Shown: positions 1 through 8,632, counted from the stretch's first letter. The stretch is DNA of 28,926 bases from an uncultured Chloroflexales bacterium (GCA_937902315.1 CALGUG010000062.1:1-28926); one strand, 5' to 3'. Notes: a model not told the origin generated them from the letters alone. Made by a program: numbers and translations.

Positions 1-123
1 ACCATTCACCCCCTCGCCCGCAGTGCGGGAGAGGGGGCCGGGGGGTGAGGGCAGGTTTGCCCTGCTGATAGCCGAAGGCGGACGCGGTGAGGAACGCATG
101 GGAGCGAGAGGCCCCGCCGCCAA
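1..123 (-). repeat. Compound intergenic repeat (B hairpin plus A core), cut by the window edge
   Basis: Positions 11-51 are a GC-rich family B unit built round the palindromic core CCGCAGTGCGGG. Positions 64-86 are the family A core read in reverse (tagccgaaggcggacgc). The same A and B modules recur at 10.6 kb and 25.2-25.7 kb. The stretch can be translated open in several frames, but those frames only reflect the repeat. Confidence 0.8.
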
Positions 124-225
124 AACGAAGTGTTGCGCTCGAATAGTGCGAGGATAAGGAAGGGGATGTTGCAGGTTCGCGCACCATCCCCCAAGAAACA
201 TAGCTCGTGCTGTTGAAAAGGCGGC

Positions 226-2487
226 TTAGCCTGCTCGATAGAGTAGTTGAACGATGACAGGCGTGATAAAGCCCTCGATCAGCGAGCCGAGGAAGACCAT
301 GGGCAGAATCACCAAGAGCCAGACCTTGACATAATTGGCCGCCGACCAGAGCACATGTTGGCCCACACTGAAGTTGCGCGGCGGCGCGAGCAAGGAAACA
401 CCTAGTCGAATGCCCAAGCCAGCCGAGAGTAGGAAGGCGGGCAGTTCAATTACGCCGTGGGGCAGCACATAGGCCAAGACGAATTGGAGCGGACTCTGCG
501 TTCCTAGCTGGAACCAAGTGCCTCCTAGGGTCGAAAGCTCTTTGGCGACAAAGCCGATCTGCCAAAAGGCTACGCTGGGCACCGCAAACGAAAAGAGCCC
601 AAACGAGAAGATCGAGGCGATCGGTGCCAGCATCGAGACGCGCAGGTTGTTGAAAAAGATGAAGATGCTCAGCTGCAAGCTCGCAGCAGGTGGCGCGCCG
701 ATGCCATCGAGCAGGCCGTCGCTGAGGCGCGTCAGAAAGAGCGATTTTTCGGTATTCATAGTCGCGCCGCCGATCAAGCCGACGATGGCCGACAGAAGCG
801 CGATCGCGAGCGGAATGCGGTTATCTTTCAGGAGCTGCCAAAACTCTTGGCGATAGAAGCGCTTGAGCGAGAAGGATTTGCCTTCGTAGTCGTTGGGAAC
901 AATTCCTGGGCTGTGGTATTCGCGGAAAAAGGTCTTGAAGGTCTTGGCGATCCCGTCCAGCGAGAGCTGTTCGTGTTCGCGCGAAAGCAGCTCTTCGCGG
1001 TTGAAGGCGAAGAGGCCGGTGCGAATCAGAGCGATCGCGATCACAAAGAGCGCAAACGTGATCAAGACCATGATATCCCAGCGGCGCGCGATAATTAGGA
1101 TCGATTCCGACATCAGCGCGCTCGACATGGGCAGAAGGATGATACTCGCCAAGAGCGTAGCCGCGCGAATGCTGCTTGTATGGCTCGAAATGATCACCGC
1201 GCCCGCCACCATCACACAGGTCATGGCCCCGATCATTGCGATCAGCAATACGATGCGCCCCAAAGTAAGCTCGGCCCAAAAATAGTCTGGGTAGGTAGCC
1301 ATCACTCCCAGCCCGAAGACCAACATTCCCAAGTAGCTGGTAAGCAGCGGCGTAAAGAGCGACGAGACAAATTTGCCGAGATAGAGCTGCAGATCCGAGA
1401 CCGGCATGGCGAGCAGCGATTCGAGCGTATTGCGTTCTCGCTCTCCTACAAACGATTCGAGCGCACCTAGCAGCGAAAAGCTCGAAGGAATGAAGCCGAC
1501 CAGCAGCATGCTAAAGGGCACCAGTCGCTCGACCGAGCTTTGATCGCTGACAAAGCTTATCGCAAACGGCAGCACTGCGACCAGACCGCAGGGTACCAAG
1601 ACCGAGAGAATAAAGACAGGCAAGAGAATGCGCCAATCGGTGATCGTATCGGTCACTTCGCGCAGGCCGATCGTTACGGCATGCGGCAGCTCGTGCAACG
1701 AGCGGCGCGGCTTGCTCTGGAAGTTTTGAGGCGTTTGGGTGCGTTTAAACAGACGTACGGGCTGATGTTCGCGCGAGAGAATGCTTTCGCGGCTGAAACT
1801 CTGCAGACCTGTGCGAGTCAGCACAATGCCGATGATCACTAAGCTGGGGACAATCAACCACAAAACACTCCATAAATTGTTAATCGCTAAAAAGGCTTCT
1901 CCTTGCACAATCAAAGCTGCTGGCAATAAGACAAGGCTCGAAAAGAGGTTTGCGGCGCGTAGGGTTGTGCTTTTGCTCGAAATCAATACACAGGCCGATA
2001 CCATGACAAAGCCCAAGCAGCCGCTCAAAAGAAAGATTAAGAGCAAGCGCCCGAGGTCCATACCAGCAAAATAGAGGTAGGGATAAAAATTGTAGAGGAC
2101 GACCAGAAAGACGCACATCGCCGTGTAGCTTGCAAGAAGCGGAGTAAACAGGGCCGAAAGGAGTTTGCCGATATAGATTTGGCGATCGGTTGCGGGCATG
2201 GCAAGCAGCGATTCGAGCGTATTGCGCTCTCGCTCTCCCACGAACGATTCGAGCGAACCGATCAGCGAAAAGCTTGCAGGAATAAAACCGACCAACAACC
2301 CGATAAAGGGGATCAAGGGGCCAGCGACTTCGATGTCTTCGGTGATATTGACGATCAGCCGGACACCGATCACCAACAAATTAGGGAATACCAGCGAGAG
2401 GATAAGAACTGGAATGAGCACGCGCCAATCGCTTAAGGTTTCGCGCACCTCGCGGCGCATAATCCCTAAAATTGTGCGAGCCTGCAT
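226..2487 (-). CDS. ABC-2 type permease, two fused permease modules plus C-terminal SpoIIM-like domain
   Basis: This 753-residue integral membrane protein is the permease partner of the ABC ATPase just upstream. Residues about 1-250 and 275-510 are two homologous ABC-2 permease modules. Each has an RREV/LREV-type N-terminus, a first membrane segment, and the shared block ESFVGERERNTLESLLAMP followed by a GK...LFTPLL stretch. Residues about 550-753 form a third membrane region resembling SpoIIM: an FFNN segment, then PHGVIELPAF and a small-residue-rich helix. Each ABC-2 module normally works as a dimer, so the duplication could supply a whole channel in one chain. The start ATG overlaps the ATPase stop by one base (TAATG), which indicates translational coupling. 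The ABC-2 calls are firm; the SpoIIM assignment rests on the PHG-E motif and hydrophobic pattern. The substrate is unknown. Confidence 0.85.
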   Translation of the reverse strand: MQARTILGIMRREVRETLSDWRVLIPVLILSLVFPNLLVIGVRLIVNITEDIEVAGPLIPFIGLLVGFIPASFSLIGSLESFVGERERNTLESLLAMPATDRQIYIGKLLSALFTPLLASYTAMCVFLVVLYNFYPYLYFAGMDLGRLLLIFLLSGCLGFVMVSACVLISSKSTTLRAANLFSSLVLLPAALIVQGEAFLAINNLWSVLWLIVPSLVIIGIVLTRTGLQSFSRESILSREHQPVRLFKRTQTPQNFQSKPRRSLHELPHAVTIGLREVTDTITDWRILLPVFILSVLVPCGLVAVLPFAISFVSDQSSVERLVPFSMLLVGFIPSSFSLLGALESFVGERERNTLESLLAMPVSDLQLYLGKFVSSLFTPLLTSYLGMLVFGLGVMATYPDYFWAELTLGRIVLLIAMIGAMTCVMVAGAVIISSHTSSIRAATLLASIILLPMSSALMSESILIIARRWDIMVLITFALFVIAIALIRTGLFAFNREELLSREHEQLSLDGIAKTFKTFFREYHSPGIVPNDYEGKSFSLKRFYRQEFWQLLKDNRIPLAIALLSAIVGLIGGATMNTEKSLFLTRLSDGLLDGIGAPPAASLQLSIFIFFNNLRVSMLAPIASIFSFGLFSFAVPSVAFWQIGFVAKELSTLGGTWFQLGTQSPLQFVLAYVLPHGVIELPAFLLSAGLGIRLGVSLLAPPRNFSVGQHVLWSAANYVKVWLLVILPMVFLGSLIEGFITPVIVQLLYRAG

Positions 2488-3461
2488 TATGCGGCCTCCT
2501 GCATTTCTCGTTCACGTTCTTCGTTGGCGTAACGCTGATCAACTCCCTGTTGCTCGGCTACAATCCGCAAATAGACATCTTCTAACGAGCGATAGACCTC
2601 TGCCATCGAAACTACTTCGCTGCCCCGCTCGGCCAAACGTTTGAGAATCTGAGGATTAACCAGCCGGGCATCTTTTGCTCGGTAACGTGCCCATGTCAGG
2701 CTCGTCTCTTCGATCTGAACGAGATCGCTTAGTAGCTGACGAAGCTGCGGTTCGGGACGGGCGAGCGTTAGCTCCCAGACGGCGTCTCCGAGCAGTTGTT
2801 GGCTTAACTGGCCGATCGTTCCTTCGGCGACGATCCCGCCTCCGCTTACGATCGCGATACGGTCGGCTAGGGCTTCTGCTTCGCTTAGGTTATGGGTTGT
2901 TAGCAAAATAGTGCGAGAGGCCGAGCGTAATTCGTCGATAGCATCGCGCACCGTGCGGGCGCTCTGCGGGTCCATAGCGGTCGTTGGTTCGTCGAGGAAG
3001 AGAATAGGCGGATCGTGAATAAGGGCGCGTACAAGAGCGATTTTTTGCTTCATGCCCTTTGAATAGCCATCGAGGCGTTTGTGGCGCGCTTCCCACAGGC
3101 CGAATTGGCGCAAAAGCCGTTCCGCTCGTTCTTGGCAGCGCTGAGCATCGAGACCAAGCAGCGAACCAAAGAAGTGCAGGTACTCTTCGGATCGCATGCG
3201 CCCATATAGGCCAGGATATTCGGTTAAGATCCCAACGTTGGCGCGAACTTTTTCCGCTTCGCTGGCGACATCGAATCCGCCCACTCGCGCCCAGCCACCA
3301 CTCGGTTTGAGAATACCTCCCAACATACGAACGGTTGTGGTTTTGCCTGCGCCATTTGGCCCTAAAAGGGCCAATACCTCACCTGGCTGAATAGTAAGAG
3401 AGATCTCACGCACCGCTTCAAAGGTGCCAAAACGTTTATGGAGACGATGGGCTTCAATCAT
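2487..3461 (-). CDS. ABC transporter ATP-binding protein (ABC-2 exporter type)
   Basis: This is a 324-residue cytoplasmic ATPase that would power the fused permease encoded directly after it. Visible motifs in order are Walker A GPNGAGKT (residues 34-41), the signature region with YSKGMKQK, Walker B ILFLDEPT with MDP after it, and the switch histidine in TTHNLSEAE. The roughly 100 residues after the nucleotide-binding domain are a regulatory-type tail common in exporters of the CcmA/NatA group. The start ATG is preceded by AAGGAG at 5 bases. It is the first gene of a two-gene unit. Family placement is certain. What is exported cannot be read from the sequence. Confidence 0.93.
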   Translation of the reverse strand: MIEAHRLHKRFGTFEAVREISLTIQPGEVLALLGPNGAGKTTTVRMLGGILKPSGGWARVGGFDVASEAEKVRANVGILTEYPGLYGRMRSEEYLHFFGSLLGLDAQRCQERAERLLRQFGLWEARHKRLDGYSKGMKQKIALVRALIHDPPILFLDEPTTAMDPQSARTVRDAIDELRSASRTILLTTHNLSEAEALADRIAIVSGGGIVAEGTIGQLSQQLLGDAVWELTLARPEPQLRQLLSDLVQIEETSLTWARYRAKDARLVNPQILKRLAERGSEVVSMAEVYRSLEDVYLRIVAEQQGVDQRYANEEREREMQEAA

Positions 3462-3499
3462 GAAAACTCCTTACCGACTAGCAGCGCTACTGAGATTGC

Positions 3500-3538
3500 A
3501 AGCTATCATTATCATATTGTAGTATACCAAGATAGCTT
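3500..3538. promoter_or_regulatory. Inverted repeat upstream of the ABC exporter
   Basis: AAGCTATC at 3500-3507 and GATAGCTT at 3531-3538 are perfect 8-base inverted arms around an AT-rich 23-base centre containing gtataccaa. It lies about 40 bases upstream of the ATPase start, where an operator or leader hairpin could act. No good -35/-10 pair could be assigned for that gene. Confidence 0.3.
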
Positions 3539-3853
3539 ACCAGAGCGGTGCAACTTTTCATCGATCTGAAACGTTTTATAGCTATTGGAAGCGTTTCTTA
3601 TCGATAATTCCTCGCTTGTACACTATTCCGTGAATCACAAATCGCTTTTATGACATATAATAATGAGATGATGGTAAGAATACTCTGATATGGCTTATCC
3701 CTATATTTTCTTATGAATTTGGAGCTTTTCAGAGTTTGAGAGCTTATAAAGCCCTAGAAAGCGAGGTGAATAGGAAGGCTTATTAGCAGAACATGTGCTT
3801 GAACACGACTATAAGAGTTTTACTAAATTACGAGGAACGAAGATCAAATTTGT
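3539..3853. other. AT-rich spacer with no recognised element
   Basis: This is the divergent intergenic stretch between the exporter operon and the membrane-protein promoter. It is AT-rich with short open frames only. No repeat of families A-D, RNA gene or convincing hairpin was seen. Confidence 0.5.
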
Positions 3854-3882
3854 TTGTATCCATACTTCTTTTGGGTTATACT
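3854..3882 (+). promoter_or_regulatory. Candidate sigma-70 promoter for the 3935 gene
   Basis: TTGTAT (3854-3859), a 17-base spacer and TATACT (3877-3882) match the housekeeping consensus well. Transcription would start near 3890, leaving a 5' leader of about 45 bases. Confidence 0.5.
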
Positions 3883-3934
3883 TACTAGCAGTCTATATTC
3901 GAATCGTTAACATAACCATATTTAGGAATACGTT

Positions 3935-4726
3935 ATGTCATATGATCAACGGCAACCTCCACGCACTGATACAACGCGTCATTTAAATAAGGGTACTGAT
4001 GATAGTCTGCGCGGTTTAACCGGCTACTTTGAAGGCGCGCGTATGCGCTCTGAGCGCTTTGCTGAATCGACCACGCGCCTTCGTGAAGTCCGAGAAGAGA
4101 TCGATGCATACGGGCGACAAGCCCATCAGCGCCCTACCGGCGTATTGAGTGGCGGTGATGTCGATATCGCCTATTACTACTTAAGTGTGGCGGTTGGTAT
4201 CGCTGCTGTTGTCTATTCGGTGGTTGGAACCATCTTTATGTTTCATGGGGGTGGAACCGAGCTCGTTGGGGCGATCAGCAACCGTTGGGCGGCTGGTCCA
4301 GCTGTGGCAATCACCGATGCGCTCTTCAACATGCGTACACTGGGCGCCTTAGTGCTCCAAGCCATCCTCTACATTGTCATGATCGGCTCACGACGATATC
4401 GGCAAAGCTGGCAGTATATCTCGGCCTTGCTTGCGAGCGCTGCACTTACCTATGTGGGTTGGAGCCCGCTTCTGATTCAGTACGGCGTCGAGCCGCTGAC
4501 GAGTTTTACAAACATGATTCCCGCGGTTGTTGTGGGTGGCGCAGTAACTTGGGCCCTGATGTGGGGTGCAAGCGAGATACCTCTACCACGCTATGCCATG
4601 GTCGCAGTGGTGCTCGCTGGCGTGCTCGCCGGAGCAATGGGTGTACCTTCGATGATTCATTGGCTGAGCGCTATCTTGGCACTCTGTGTCGACCAAGTCG
4701 CTCGCCGAATGATGGTGATTGGCTGA
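3935..4726 (+). CDS. Multi-pass membrane protein of unknown function
   Basis: This is a 263-residue protein not recognised as a known family. The first 75 residues are hydrophilic and charged, with an Arg/Glu-rich, probably helical stretch (about 33-62), and likely lie in the cytoplasm. The rest holds about five hydrophobic segments (roughly 78-104, 130-155, 163-182, 195-217 and 222-250), ending in a short basic tail (ARRMMVIG). The start is chosen at ATG 3935, preceded by AGGA at 7 bases. It stands alone between a strong promoter and a strong terminator, so it is probably monocistronic. There are no catalytic motifs. Alternative reading frames across it are shadows. Confidence 0.8.
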   Translation: MSYDQRQPPRTDTTRHLNKGTDDSLRGLTGYFEGARMRSERFAESTTRLREVREEIDAYGRQAHQRPTGVLSGGDVDIAYYYLSVAVGIAAVVYSVVGTIFMFHGGGTELVGAISNRWAAGPAVAITDALFNMRTLGALVLQAILYIVMIGSRRYRQSWQYISALLASAALTYVGWSPLLIQYGVEPLTSFTNMIPAVVVGGAVTWALMWGASEIPLPRYAMVAVVLAGVLAGAMGVPSMIHWLSAILALCVDQVARRMMVIG

Positions 4727-4752
4727 AGTTGTTCGCATAAGCAAACTGTTAG

Positions 4753-4784
4753 GCGCTTGTTGGGAAGCCAACAAGCGCTTTTTT
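4753..4784 (+). terminator. Rho-independent terminator of the membrane-protein gene
   Basis: A perfect 11-bp stem (gcgcttgttgg / ccaacaagcgc) with a GAAG loop is followed by six T residues, 27 bases after the stop codon. Confidence 0.93.
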
Positions 4785-5144
4785 ATGCCCAGATTAAGCC
4801 CAACACAATTGCTAATTATTGGCTTTCAGAGAGGATAGTTTTGCTTTCGAGAGCGAATCGTCTGAAGAGGCCACAAGCCTTCCCTGTTGATCTGCGCATT
4901 GAGATCGATACGCCTTGTTGCGCATAACAAAGGCCTAGAAAAAACGACGTGTACTAATATTAGTCTTCCAAATAAATGGTGTGATAGAACGGCTCAAAAA
5001 TGCGTTTTACGTAATATGGAGAGCTTAGTGAGCTAATTGGATTGCAATCTTACTGTGATAGCTTCGATACGAACGACCAGCATGTGTCTCCATCCTCAAC
5101 CCACCACAGGTTATCAGCTTCTTACTCAATTCGTTCCTATCACC
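4785..5144. other. Intergenic spacer without recognised features
   Basis: This 360-base stretch lies between the terminator and the repeat element that follows. It contains only short open frames, and no RNA gene, hairpin with a T-run or family A/B repeat was found. Confidence 0.5.
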
Positions 5145-5402
5145 ATACCAAATACGTTTAAAGATGTGCATTCTCGCAACGGGGAAAACAAAACGAGGGG
5201 AAGCCTTGTGTGATATTTCGCGCTGTTACACGAAATATCACACAACAAAAATAGTTGAGTTCGACTCTGTCGAAGGCCGAAAAGCAACAAAGTAATGTGC
5301 TATCACGTTTTTGACACTCTCTCGATGCAGCCAGAAAAGATCTTGTTGTAGTGGAGATGTCGTTATTAGTTATAGAATGAGAAAATCTCACTTTATGGTA
5401 TG
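5145..5402. repeat. MITE-like family C element with internal perfect hairpin
   Basis: The left end reads ATACCAAATACG (5145-5156) and the right end ttatggtat (5394-5402), forming imperfect terminal inverted repeats. Inside, ttgtgtgatatttcg (5206-5220) and cgaaatatcacacaa (5231-5245) make a perfect 15-bp stem with a 10-base loop. The left 150 bases match, in inverted orientation, the element at 10857-11002: the cttcg-cagagt block, the ttgtgtga palindrome, gaatgcac and the terminal ttggtat. It is noncoding. Confidence 0.65.
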
Positions 5403-5422
5403 ATAGTGCGACCTGAGACCCT

Positions 5423-6013
5423 TTAGCTTATAGATCGTGCTTGCCAAAGCTTGTAGGCGGCTTCGGCGTATTCTTGGTGTGTGGCATGCCAGATCGGCAC
5501 CTCTTCGATACGCCAATAGCGTGCATCGAGATGTTCATGCGAGAGCTGTAGTGTGCCGCCCACAATCTCGCAGAGATAGACGATGGCGATCAACGAATGC
5601 AGGTTATGTTCGCTTGCAGGGCGGAAAAAGACATCGACTAGCTGTAGCACTTGTACATCTAAACCGGTCTCTTCTCGCGTTTCGCGAATAGCGGTCTCTT
5701 TAGGCGATTCATTGGGTTCTGTCCAACCGCAGGGAAGACACCAGCGCTGATCGTCGCTACGTAAAACCAGTAGTATTTCGCCTTTTTCATTAAAGATCGC
5801 GGCATCAGCGCCAACTTTAGGCGTGATATATCCAAGTTCGCCAGATAATCGTTTCGCTACCTCTTCTGGTGGTACATACAGCGTTTTTGAATAGTATTCG
5901 AGTACTAGCTGCATAAGCCGTTCGTATCTTTCGCGATCGTAGGGATTCGTTGCATAATATAATCCATTACGTGCGATTGTTTGAAGTTCGTCAAGTAAAT
6001 TAAGCAATTGCAT
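5423..6013 (-). CDS. Nudix hydrolase with N-terminal extension
   Basis: This 196-residue soluble enzyme is predicted to hydrolyse a nucleoside diphosphate linked to another moiety. The complete Nudix box GX5EX7REUXEEXGU is visible: G96, E102, R110-E111, E114-E115 and G117, within GWTEPNE and RETREETGLD. The first 60 residues form a helical region (LLDELQTIARNGLYYATNP) typical of Nudix proteins carrying the N-terminal NUDIX_N_2-type domain. The start ATG 6013 is preceded by AGG at 7 bases. It is transcribed away from glgX and has no operon partner. Substrate is unknown; ADP-ribose or nucleotide-sugar type substrates are possible but not shown by the sequence. Confidence 0.9.
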   Translation of the reverse strand: MQLLNLLDELQTIARNGLYYATNPYDRERYERLMQLVLEYYSKTLYVPPEEVAKRLSGELGYITPKVGADAAIFNEKGEILLVLRSDDQRWCLPCGWTEPNESPKETAIRETREETGLDVQVLQLVDVFFRPASEHNLHSLIAIVYLCEIVGGTLQLSHEHLDARYWRIEEVPIWHATHQEYAEAAYKLWQARSIS

Positions 6014-6140
6014 TCTTAATCCTTTTTACAAAAGAGAGCTGCTGGAATGAAACATGCTATAGGTAATGTTATAAATTAAAATAATTCTGATTCCGAGATC
6101 AACAATCTTGCTCTCTAATCAAGAATCGCTTTAATTTGAA

Positions 6141-6244
6141 TAACGTTATACCATATTCATTCATATACGAAAAGATCATAAAAATGATAGAACGCTTTCA
6201 TCAATCTGATATTGAATCCTACAATCAGGCGTGGTATAACGTTA
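6141..6244. promoter_or_regulatory. 13-bp perfect inverted repeat pair upstream of glgX
   Basis: taacgttatacca (6141-6153) and its exact reverse complement tggtataacgtta (6232-6244) sit 78 bases apart. Each arm contains the 8-base palindrome TAACGTTA with a central CG, the symmetry favoured by LacI-family repressors. The pair could be two operators in looping range just upstream of the glgX promoter, or the ends of a 104-bp mobile remnant, since TATACCA recalls the family C ends. Confidence 0.45.
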
Positions 6245-6259
6245 CAGTATGCCTGTATA

Positions 6260-6287
6260 TTGCAGTTGTTTGTGACAGATATATACT
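6260..6287 (+). promoter_or_regulatory. glgX: Candidate glgX promoter
   Basis: TTGCAG (6260-6265), a 16-base spacer and TATACT (6282-6287) give a plausible sigma-70 promoter. Transcription would begin near 6294, just before the leader hairpin. Confidence 0.45.
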
Positions 6288-6300
6288 ATTTCTATGAAGG

Positions 6301-6349
6301 AAACTGGTCAAATTCTTCGTTGTTAAGAAGAAGATCAGTTTTCTTTTTT
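6301..6349 (+). terminator. Hairpin with T-tract in the glgX leader (possible attenuator)
   Basis: aaactggtc (6301-6309) pairs with gatcagttt (6333-6341), and ttcttc (6313-6318) pairs with gaagaa (6327-6332). There is a 3-base bulge and an 8-base loop. tctttttt follows immediately. It has the form of an intrinsic terminator, yet no plus-strand gene precedes it, so it would act in the 5' leader of glgX. Confidence 0.55.
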
Positions 6350-6362
6350 GTTTTCGTATTAG

Positions 6363-6409
6363 GAGTGGTTTAAGATAGATCTGTTGCTATCTTAATTGAG
6401 CAACCACTC
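6363..6409 (+). promoter_or_regulatory. Second leader hairpin before the glgX ribosome site
   Basis: Outer arms gagtggtt (6363-6370) and aaccactc (6402-6409) and inner arms aagatag (6372-6378) and ctatctt (6387-6393) form a 15-bp two-part stem. The loop is 8 bases, and the structure ends 15 bases before the GGAG at 6425. Confidence 0.55.
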
Positions 6410-6436
6410 GTGAATAGATATTTTGGAGTTCGGATT

Positions 6437-8557
6437 ATGCGAGCATTGCTGCCAGGACGTCCATACCCGTTAGGTGCCACCCTCTTAGAAGGAGGTACCA
6501 ACTTCGCAATCTTTTCACAGTATGCAACAAAAGTTGAACTGTGTCTTTTCGATTCACCTGAAGCTGAATACGAGTCAGAACGTATCGTCCTGCAAGAGCG
6601 CACCGACCACGTTTGGCACGGTTTTCTTCCCGGCGTTGGCGCTGGTCAAGTCTATGCTTACCGCGTCTATGGCCCCTACGCGCCCGAGCAAGGGCACCGT
6701 TTCAATCCGGCCAAACTACTGATCGACCCCTATGCGCGTGCCATCACCAATGATGTGCGTTGGAACGAAGCCGTTTATGGCTTTATACAGGGCGATGAGC
6801 ATGGCCCTCAACCAGATCCACGCGATAGCGCTCCCTATGTGCCTCGTTGTATGGTAGTCGATAATAGCTTCGATTGGGGCGATGATCGACCGCCAGCGAC
6901 CCCGCTCAACGAGACGATTATCTACGAGATGCATGTCAAAGGCTTCACCAAGCAGCATCCAGAGGTGCCGGAGCCTCTACGCGGCACCTATGCGGGCTTA
7001 GCCAGCGAGGCGGCCATCAGCTATCTGCAGTCTTTGGGCGTGACAGCGGTCGAACTCTTGCCCATTCAGCAGTTTATCAGCGACCACCGTCTAGAACAGC
7101 TTGGTTTGCACAACTATTGGGGCTACAACACCATAGGCTTTTTTGCCCCCGATGGGCGCTACTCGAGCTCGGGAACTTATGGCCAACAGGTCAACGAGTT
7201 CAAGATGATGGTGAAGAAGCTGCACGAAGCGGGCATCGAGGTCATTCTCGATGTGGTCTATAACCACACCGCCGAGGGCAACCACCACGGGCCGACCTTG
7301 GCTTTTCGTGGCATCGACAACCGCGCTTACTACCGTCTAGAACCCTACGACTCGCGCTTCTACGTCGACTATACCGGCTGTGGCAATAGCTTCAACACGC
7401 TGCATCCGCGTGCGCTGCAACTGGTGATGGACAGTCTGCGTTATTGGGTGCAAGAGATGCATGTCGACGGCTTCCGCTTTGATCTGACGACCACACTGGT
7501 GCGTGGTCTGCACGAGGGCGATCGCCAATCGGCCTTCTTCGACATTATCCAGCAAGATCCGGTGCTCTCTCAGGTGAAGCTGATCGCCGAGCCGTGGGAT
7601 ATCGGGCCGGGCGGCTATTTGGTCGGCAAGTGTCCGGGCATCTGGTCGGAATGGAACGACCGCTTTCGCGACACCGTGCGGCGCTATTGGCGCGGCGATG
7701 CCCATCAACTGCCCGAGCTGGCCTCGCGTCTGACCGGTTCGAGTGACCTCTATAGCTATGCCGGGCGCCGTCCGACCGCCAGCATCAACTTTATTACTGC
7801 CCACGATGGCTTTACATTGCGCGATCTGGTGAGCTATAACCACAAGCACAACTACGCCAATGGCGAGCAGAATCGTGATGGCAGCGATCATAATAGCAGT
7901 TGGAATCACGGTGTCGAAGGTCCTAGCGACGATCCTAAGATCAAAGCGCTGCGCCACCGCCAGATGCGCAACCTCCTCGCGACGCTCTTTCTGTCGCAGG
8001 GCGTGCCGATGCTCTTAGCTGGCGACGAGCGCGGGCGCACCCAATACGGCAATAACAATGTGTATTGCCAAGATAACGAGCTGGGCTGGATCGACTGGCG
8101 TCTAGATGACGAGGGCCGTTCGTTGTTGCGCTTTACTCAGAAGCTGATCGAACTACGTAAGGCTCATCCCCTGCTGCGTCGCCGCAACTTCTTCCAAGGG
8201 CGCACTTCCGAACGCGAAGGTGCCTACGACTTGACTTGGTGGCGCCCTGAAGGCATAGAGATGAACGAGAGCGCTTGGCACGATGGCAGCGCGCGCACAA
8301 TCGGCATGCTGCTCAACGGCCATGTGATGGAAGAGCGCGATCATGAGGGCAAGCCCGTTCACGACAGTATGTTCTTCTTGTTGCTGAACGCTGCCGATCA
8401 GGATATTCCCTTCCGTCTGCCTCCCGGCTACGACAGCTCCGATTGGGAGGTGCTGATCGACACCAGCGAACCGACCCGCAGCCCGCGCATCAAGTCGCTC
8501 GGTCTCTATCCGCTGCAGGCCCGCTCGTTGGTCTTGTTGCGCCAGAAAACTGCATAA
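6437..8557 (+). CDS. glgX: Glycogen debranching enzyme GlgX (GH13 isoamylase type)
   Basis: This 706-residue cytoplasmic enzyme hydrolyses alpha-1,6 branches of glycogen or limit dextrin. An N-terminal CBM48-like beta domain (about 1-130, PYPLGATLLEGGTNFAIFS) precedes a GH13 barrel. All four amylase regions are present: DVVYNH with D272, GFRFDL with the nucleophile D349, AEPWD with the acid/base E385, and TAHDG with D457. The C-terminal beta domain ends near residue 706. Length fits the family (about 660-720). The chosen ATG at 6437 has GGAG 8 bases upstream and starts the conserved MRALLPGRPYPLG; an in-frame GTG at 6410 would add nine residues but has no ribosome site. The gene stands alone, and its leader is structured. 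Confidence 0.96.
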   Translation: MRALLPGRPYPLGATLLEGGTNFAIFSQYATKVELCLFDSPEAEYESERIVLQERTDHVWHGFLPGVGAGQVYAYRVYGPYAPEQGHRFNPAKLLIDPYARAITNDVRWNEAVYGFIQGDEHGPQPDPRDSAPYVPRCMVVDNSFDWGDDRPPATPLNETIIYEMHVKGFTKQHPEVPEPLRGTYAGLASEAAISYLQSLGVTAVELLPIQQFISDHRLEQLGLHNYWGYNTIGFFAPDGRYSSSGTYGQQVNEFKMMVKKLHEAGIEVILDVVYNHTAEGNHHGPTLAFRGIDNRAYYRLEPYDSRFYVDYTGCGNSFNTLHPRALQLVMDSLRYWVQEMHVDGFRFDLTTTLVRGLHEGDRQSAFFDIIQQDPVLSQVKLIAEPWDIGPGGYLVGKCPGIWSEWNDRFRDTVRRYWRGDAHQLPELASRLTGSSDLYSYAGRRPTASINFITAHDGFTLRDLVSYNHKHNYANGEQNRDGSDHNSSWNHGVEGPSDDPKIKALRHRQMRNLLATLFLSQGVPMLLAGDERGRTQYGNNNVYCQDNELGWIDWRLDDEGRSLLRFTQKLIELRKAHPLLRRRNFFQGRTSEREGAYDLTWWRPEGIEMNESAWHDGSARTIGMLLNGHVMEERDHEGKPVHDSMFFLLLNAADQDIPFRLPPGYDSSDWEVLIDTSEPTRSPRIKSLGLYPLQARSLVLLRQKTA

Positions 8558-8585
8558 CCATACCGGCCGATAGGGAAACATGTTG

Positions 8586-8632
8586 AAAGACGCTCTTGCT
8601 GACATTCCTAGCAGCAGGGGCGTCTTTGTTCT
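8586..8632 (+). terminator. Terminator after glgX
   Basis: aaagacgctcttgctg (8586-8601) pairs with cagcaggggcgtcttt (8612-8627), using some G-U pairs. A weak T-rich tail (tttgttctc) follows. It lies 29 bases after the glgX stop. Confidence 0.65.

Noticed and set aside
7337..7957. 206-residue minus-strand frame inside glgX
   Set aside because: It is the shadow of glgX; all four GH13 regions are in the plus frame.
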